The position numbers and the translations under genes are program-made. The notes below the pieces were generated by a model. It had not been told where the DNA came from. It saw nothing but the letters and a program-made list of their open reading frames with translations, and made no database searches. Positions 5,728-8,815 of a stretch of DNA of 8,815 nucleotides are shown one piece after another. The stretch covers positions 1 through 8,815 of the forward strand of contig JAHIYL010000228.1 of NCBI GenBank assembly GCA_018815145.1, written 5' to 3'. Numbering within the stretch: the stretch's first letter is position 1; the number at the start of each line of letters is the position of its first letter. The DNA is from Nanobdellota archaeon. Lineage in GTDB: Archaea > Nanobdellota > Nanobdellia > Woesearchaeales > GW2011-AR15.

Positions 5728-6819
5728 TTAACGTTTCCCGATTCTCTCTTCAACCTTATCCATGAAAATCCAAAAATCCTGCCACTTCATCCCGGATTCT
5801 ATTGATTTTTTACCTGTTAGGGGAAGAGGGTAGGAGTAATATGGACAATAGTCTGACCCTCCTGTGATGAGGACCTCATATACAGGTTTTAATGCTTCCA
5901 CTGCCATTTCATATGATTGGATGGTTGCAACGACCTTTTTTGGAGCAGCCCCATGGGTCTGTCTTAAGATCTCTGTCGGATAGTACAGCTCTACAAGGTC
6001 TGGTCTCGTAATATCTAGTAATACAGAGAATTCAGATTGACTCAGTCCCATAGATAAGCAATGGGCATATCCCCAGACACCACCGGATTCATGCACAGCT
6101 TCTGCAAATTCATTGATAGTCGCAATTGAAATTATTTGTTCATATTCTCCTGACAATCTCCATTCCACACCGATAGGATTTAGGATTTTTTCATATAACG
6201 TATTCCTGTCACAGGATTCAGGCCAATCTTCAGGATATCTTTCCTGGAAAAGATAATAGAAATTATTTATACCGGCTGGTCCTCTCTCAGGCTGCTTTAG
6301 AATCTCGTCTTTTTCAAATTCGTATCCTCTTTCATTCAGCTTATCCAGGTAGAAATCAAGCTCTTTATCTCTCTGATCTTCAAGCCTGTCAAGAATGGTC
6401 TGAAGGTTTTCAGATATCTGTGGGCCTGCATCTGTTCCAGTGTAATTAGGAAAATATGCCAATAGATGCATATCTGGATTAGCCATGACCTCAAGACCTG
6501 CAAGAGCTACAATCCGCTTGTCCATAAGCGTGTCTCTTTCTGCTTTTGGCTTACCAAATATTTCGTGATACCCAACAACATGTTCTGGATGACCAAGTAC
6601 TCCCATATAACTTTCCTTTATGTGGTTATAGTCTGTGGTAGCAATGACTTTTGTTCCTGTATTTTGTGCCTGGTGGATAAGATCGAGCGCGGAGTCACCA
6701 GTATTCTTTTCTGCTCTTGGATGATATGGATCATAGCTGACTGTACTATTTGCTGCCAAGATATGGGTGTGCAGGTCAACGCAGTAGCTTGGATCATCAT
6801 AAATAGGCATCAATGACAT
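5728..6819 (-). CDS. PHP-domain metallophosphoesterase, TrpH/RNase AM-like
   Basis: The 363-residue protein has the PHP metal-site motifs in order: VDLHTH (H17, H19), TTDYNHI (D63, H66), AGLEV (E110), H118 in DMHLLAYFP, H253 in GGVWGYAHC and GGSDYC (D323). PHP enzymes are cytoplasmic metal-dependent phosphoesterases. The TrpH/RNase AM branch, which degrades 5' ends of RNA or acts on nucleotides, has a helical insert between the E/H region and the later histidine, and residues 135-225 here look like such an insert. The last motif normally reads SDxH; here the histidine is replaced by C325, so one metal ligand may be a cysteine or the site may be altered. The start has a TATA box 26.5 nt upstream and no ribosome binding site, so the message is probably leaderless. 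It heads an operon with the radical-SAM gene 2 bp downstream. A phosphatase acting on a small molecule is the alternative. Confidence 0.85.
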   Translation of the reverse strand: MSLMPIYDDPSYCVDLHTHILAANSTVSYDPYHPRAEKNTGDSALDLIHQAQNTGTKVIATTDYNHIKESYMGVLGHPEHVVGYHEIFGKPKAERDTLMDKRIVALAGLEVMANPDMHLLAYFPNYTGTDAGPQISENLQTILDRLEDQRDKELDFYLDKLNERGYEFEKDEILKQPERGPAGINNFYYLFQERYPEDWPESCDRNTLYEKILNPIGVEWRLSGEYEQIISIATINEFAEAVHESGGVWGYAHCLSMGLSQSEFSVLLDITRPDLVELYYPTEILRQTHGAAPKKVVATIQSYEMAVEALKPVYEVLITGGSDYCPYYSYPLPLTGKKSIESGMKWQDFWIFMDKVEERIGKR

Positions 6820-6840
6820 TTTGTACTTGGTTACAAAAAG

Positions 6841-6850
6841 TTATATATAA
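6841..6850 (-). promoter_or_regulatory. TATA box of the PHP/radical-SAM operon
   Basis: TTATATATAA is centred 26.5 nt upstream of the ATG at 6819, exactly where a leaderless archaeal promoter would place it. It is the best TATA box in the window. A small inverted repeat, GAAAT-N4-ATTTC (6862-6875), lies 11 bp further upstream and might be a regulator site, though its AT-rich arms make it weak. Confidence 0.7.
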
Positions 6851-7040
6851 ATCAGATGTTTGAAATCAAGATTTCTTTGTTGAAGGCAATCTGCCAGCAT
6901 ATTTTTCTAAAATCAGTCTAGAACCCTGCAAATGTGTCGCAGTAATGGAGGAGACAGTAATGATATTCTAATAAATTACACAATTAACTGGACATTGTCG
7001 CTGACTTTGAGTCATGAATCGATATTTTTACCAGAATAAA
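6851..7040. other. Non-coding gap between the amidotransferase fusion gene and the PHP operon
   Basis: No convincing gene is seen on either strand here. The gap holds a short hairpin-capable repeat TGACT-TTG-AGTCA (7002-7014), 27 bp downstream of the amidotransferase fusion stop. It also holds a direct repeat CAGTAATG at 6940-6947 and 6955-6962 (15-bp period) and the GAAAT/ATTTC repeat next to the PHP TATA box. There is no clear T-run terminator. A small RNA cannot be excluded, but nothing points to one. Confidence 0.4.
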
Positions 7041-8657
7041 TCAGACTTTTCCATTACTATATCCCAATCCCTTGATCCACGACATCATTGTTCTTAGAAC
7101 CTTATGATTTCCATCAGGAGAATAAGCAAAATGTTTGGTTTCCAGATAAGCCTTTCCCTGAAGATGGTCACTGGTCAGATTTTCATCATTTTCAAATATG
7201 TTCAAGAGAAATTTTTCCAATTGGTTTCTTTGCCAAAGTTCAGGACCATCCAGCATATTCTCTGTCTCGAAATATCTGATTGTATATTCATCTCCAAGTA
7301 TTCTGTTAAATATCTGCTTGACCCGGGGCATATGGAATTCCGATGTCACTACCCCTACTCTTTTCCAATCATTTGGCTCCAAATATATGCATTTTGTATA
7401 CACGGCATTACCAATGGTTTCTTTTGACTCTTCTTCAAGCAGGATATTTGGTTCCAGTTCTTTTGATGACTTACTAATGGATTCTGCATATTCAAGAGCA
7501 TATTCTTTCATAGCATAAGCTTCTGTGTGTGGAGGTCTGTTTTTCTTGCCATCTATAAGAAATGACCATTTTGTGCTCATGATGATCTTAGTATTCTCAT
7601 CAAGTTCATCATAGTATAGGTCTACTGCTTTTTCAACCCTTTTTTTGGTTGACTCAGGCAAAATTCCATTCTTGTACATGCTTCCACTGGGGACTATCAA
7701 TGCATCAAGGCCTTTTTTATATTCTGCAGCCTCATCCAGGAAATTTTTAAATATCTGTCTGGAATGAAGTTCTGCCTCAAGCCTGATCAATGATGTGATT
7801 GCTTCATCTGATCTGATTGTGGATACAGGTGGCTTAGCATCTGCATGTTTCTCAAGGAAATGATCAAAATTTTGGTCAACAAGAGTCCTCAGGCAGTCTT
7901 CATAAGCATACTCATTTGATATTGGATCAAATTCATCTGAAAATGGATGTTCCGGATGGAACTGGAAGGAATAGATCGGGCCCAAATTCTCATTATGTCT
8001 TTCTCTGTAGATAAACTGGTCTCCATGAGAATTCCTGCCACCGGCAATCAGTTTGGCATTATCCTCTTTATCTCTTGAAAGTCTGTTCTCTTTTATTGCA
8101 AACCTGTGATGGCAGTAATTCGGGTGGCCAAATGCAAAGATGGTTGTTAGCCCTCTCGACTTTGTGTCATAGAGAGCATCATCAAAGCCTCGGAAGACAG
8201 GAAGTTCCTTTGCAGTATTGACAATATTTATCTGGTAGAATCCAGGTGTGTAATCATCTCCCATGGACTCAAGAAATTTTTCTGGCCTTAGTCTTTGGTT
8301 TTTTCTTTTAGCATCATGGAATGCAAGCCTCTGATGCCCTCCACATATGGCAAGAACAGGGATTTCCTGTTCAAGGAGTATATTATAGGCAACTTCATAG
8401 TGTTCTTTTTCTTCAAAAATTGACTTATCCTCTCTTCCTCTGCCAGAGAGTATAATGCCGGCATATTTATTTCGATCAGCCTGCTGCAGTGTCTCCACCA
8501 GTTTGCTGATGTGGATCTTCTCATACTGTAATCCCTGCCTATTCATTCCATTTTCAGAATCATTATCATTTAGGATACTTTCAAGAGGCAGTAAATTAGC
8601 TGAATTATCTGTTCTAATATCTCCTGAGTCAATAATGAGAATTGTATCCCGGACCAA
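7041..8657 (-). CDS. Class I glutamine amidotransferase fused to a DUF218 (YdcF-like) domain
   Basis: The 538-residue protein joins two domains. Residues 1-270 are a class I glutamine amidotransferase: ILSGRG (69-74) near the oxyanion position, the nucleophile motif AICGGHQ (C105) and FHPE (H234, E236) complete the Cys-His-Glu triad. Such domains release ammonia from glutamine or hydrolyse gamma-glutamyl compounds. Residues 316-465 match the DUF218/YdcF/SanA pattern: DALIVPSGS (318-326), TEAYAM (378-383), ILLEEESKETIGNA (405-418) and VTSEFHMPR (437-445). DUF218 proteins have a Rossmann-like fold and uncertain chemistry. No signal peptide or membrane anchor is present, so this one is cytoplasmic, unlike many bacterial relatives. 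The start is TTG at 8657: an in-frame TAA lies 15 bp upstream with no ATG between. A TATA-like box about 28 nt upstream suggests a leaderless message. The gene precedes the PHP operon by 221 bp on the same strand. I know of no named enzyme with this fusion. Confidence 0.85.
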   Translation of the reverse strand: MVRDTILIIDSGDIRTDNSANLLPLESILNDNDSENGMNRQGLQYEKIHISKLVETLQQADRNKYAGIILSGRGREDKSIFEEKEHYEVAYNILLEQEIPVLAICGGHQRLAFHDAKRKNQRLRPEKFLESMGDDYTPGFYQINIVNTAKELPVFRGFDDALYDTKSRGLTTIFAFGHPNYCHHRFAIKENRLSRDKEDNAKLIAGGRNSHGDQFIYRERHNENLGPIYSFQFHPEHPFSDEFDPISNEYAYEDCLRTLVDQNFDHFLEKHADAKPPVSTIRSDEAITSLIRLEAELHSRQIFKNFLDEAAEYKKGLDALIVPSGSMYKNGILPESTKKRVEKAVDLYYDELDENTKIIMSTKWSFLIDGKKNRPPHTEAYAMKEYALEYAESISKSSKELEPNILLEEESKETIGNAVYTKCIYLEPNDWKRVGVVTSEFHMPRVKQIFNRILGDEYTIRYFETENMLDGPELWQRNQLEKFLLNIFENDENLTSDHLQGKAYLETKHFAYSPDGNHKVLRTMMSWIKGLGYSNGKV

Positions 8658-8680
8658 TTTAACACTGGAAAATTATTATA

Positions 8681-8689
8681 TTATTTAAA
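8681..8689 (-). promoter_or_regulatory. TATA box of the amidotransferase-DUF218 gene
   Basis: Reading leftward, TTTAAATAA is centred about 28 nt upstream of the TTG start at 8657. The predicted transcription start is therefore at or next to the start codon, which supports TTG as initiator. The surrounding AT-rich run makes the exact box uncertain. Confidence 0.5.
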
Positions 8690-8743
8690 TATGATTGATT
8701 AAACAGTATCTCCGCATGAAAACTATCTGATATATTTCTTAAT

Positions 8744-8815
8744 CTATCTTGAAGATTTCTTGACAGCAAAGCCAAATAACTGATCAGTCGCATCTCTGGA
8801 ATTCATAATCTTTAG
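8744..8815 (-). CDS. Possible 3' end of another leftward gene
   Basis: A minus-strand frame is open from the right edge of the window to a TAG at 8746-8744 and encodes 23 residues, ending in DQLFGFAVKKSSR. The composition is protein-like, but the fragment is too short to identify and could be a chance open frame. If real, it ends 86 bp upstream of the amidotransferase-DUF218 gene on the same strand. Confidence 0.3.
   Translation of the reverse strand, partial: LKIMNSRDATDQLFGFAVKKSSR

Noticed and set aside
6968..7015. A 15-codon minus-strand mini-gene with two cysteines in the gap after the amidotransferase fusion.
   Set aside because: It is too short, has no ribosome binding site or promoter, and shows no sign of coding beyond being open.
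1..8815. CRISPR arrays, tRNA or rRNA genes, insertion sequences and recombinase genes.
   Set aside because: No repeat-spacer pattern, cloverleaf-like segment, transposase or integrase motif was found on either strand by eye.

Overview
The window looks like a piece of an archaeal chromosome or archaeal mobile element, moderately AT-rich, with short intergenic gaps. Four things support this: an Orc1/Cdc6-type initiator ATPase, a TrmB-family sugar-sensor-type regulator, TATA-like boxes about 26-30 nt upstream of several start codons (the spacing expected for leaderless archaeal mRNAs), and AGGTGA(T) ribosome binding sites on the genes that do have leaders. A DPANN-type or other uncultivated archaeon is a reasonable guess, but the sequence alone does not fix the lineage.

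Left part (1-2899): a leftward pair encodes a 315-residue protein of unknown function and, 34 bp downstream, a multi-spanning membrane protein that runs off the window edge. Transcribed divergently from this pair is a TrmB-family regulator. The 128-bp divergent gap carries a perfect 7-bp inverted repeat directly upstream of the regulator's TATA box, a good operator candidate. A 170-residue orphan protein with a TTG start follows on the + strand.

Right part (2912-8657, all on the - strand): in transcription order there is (i) a 538-residue fusion of a class I glutamine amidotransferase with a DUF218/YdcF-like domain, (ii) a 363-residue PHP-domain metallophosphoesterase resembling TrpH/RNase AM, (iii) starting 2 bp after the PHP stop codon, a 560-residue radical-SAM protein with the complete five-cysteine signature of the RlmN/Cfr methyl synthases behind a long novel N-terminal region, and (iv) an Orc1/Cdc6 ATPase with its own leaderless-type promoter. 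A 23-codon open fragment at the right edge may be the 3' end of another - strand gene.

The most interesting unit is 4043-8657. An amidotransferase-DUF218 fusion, a PHP hydrolase and an RlmN-like radical-SAM enzyme side by side do not match any operon I recognise. The PHP and radical-SAM genes are almost certainly co-transcribed. That the fusion protein acts with them is inference from position only. All family assignments come from reading motifs by eye; no database search was possible.
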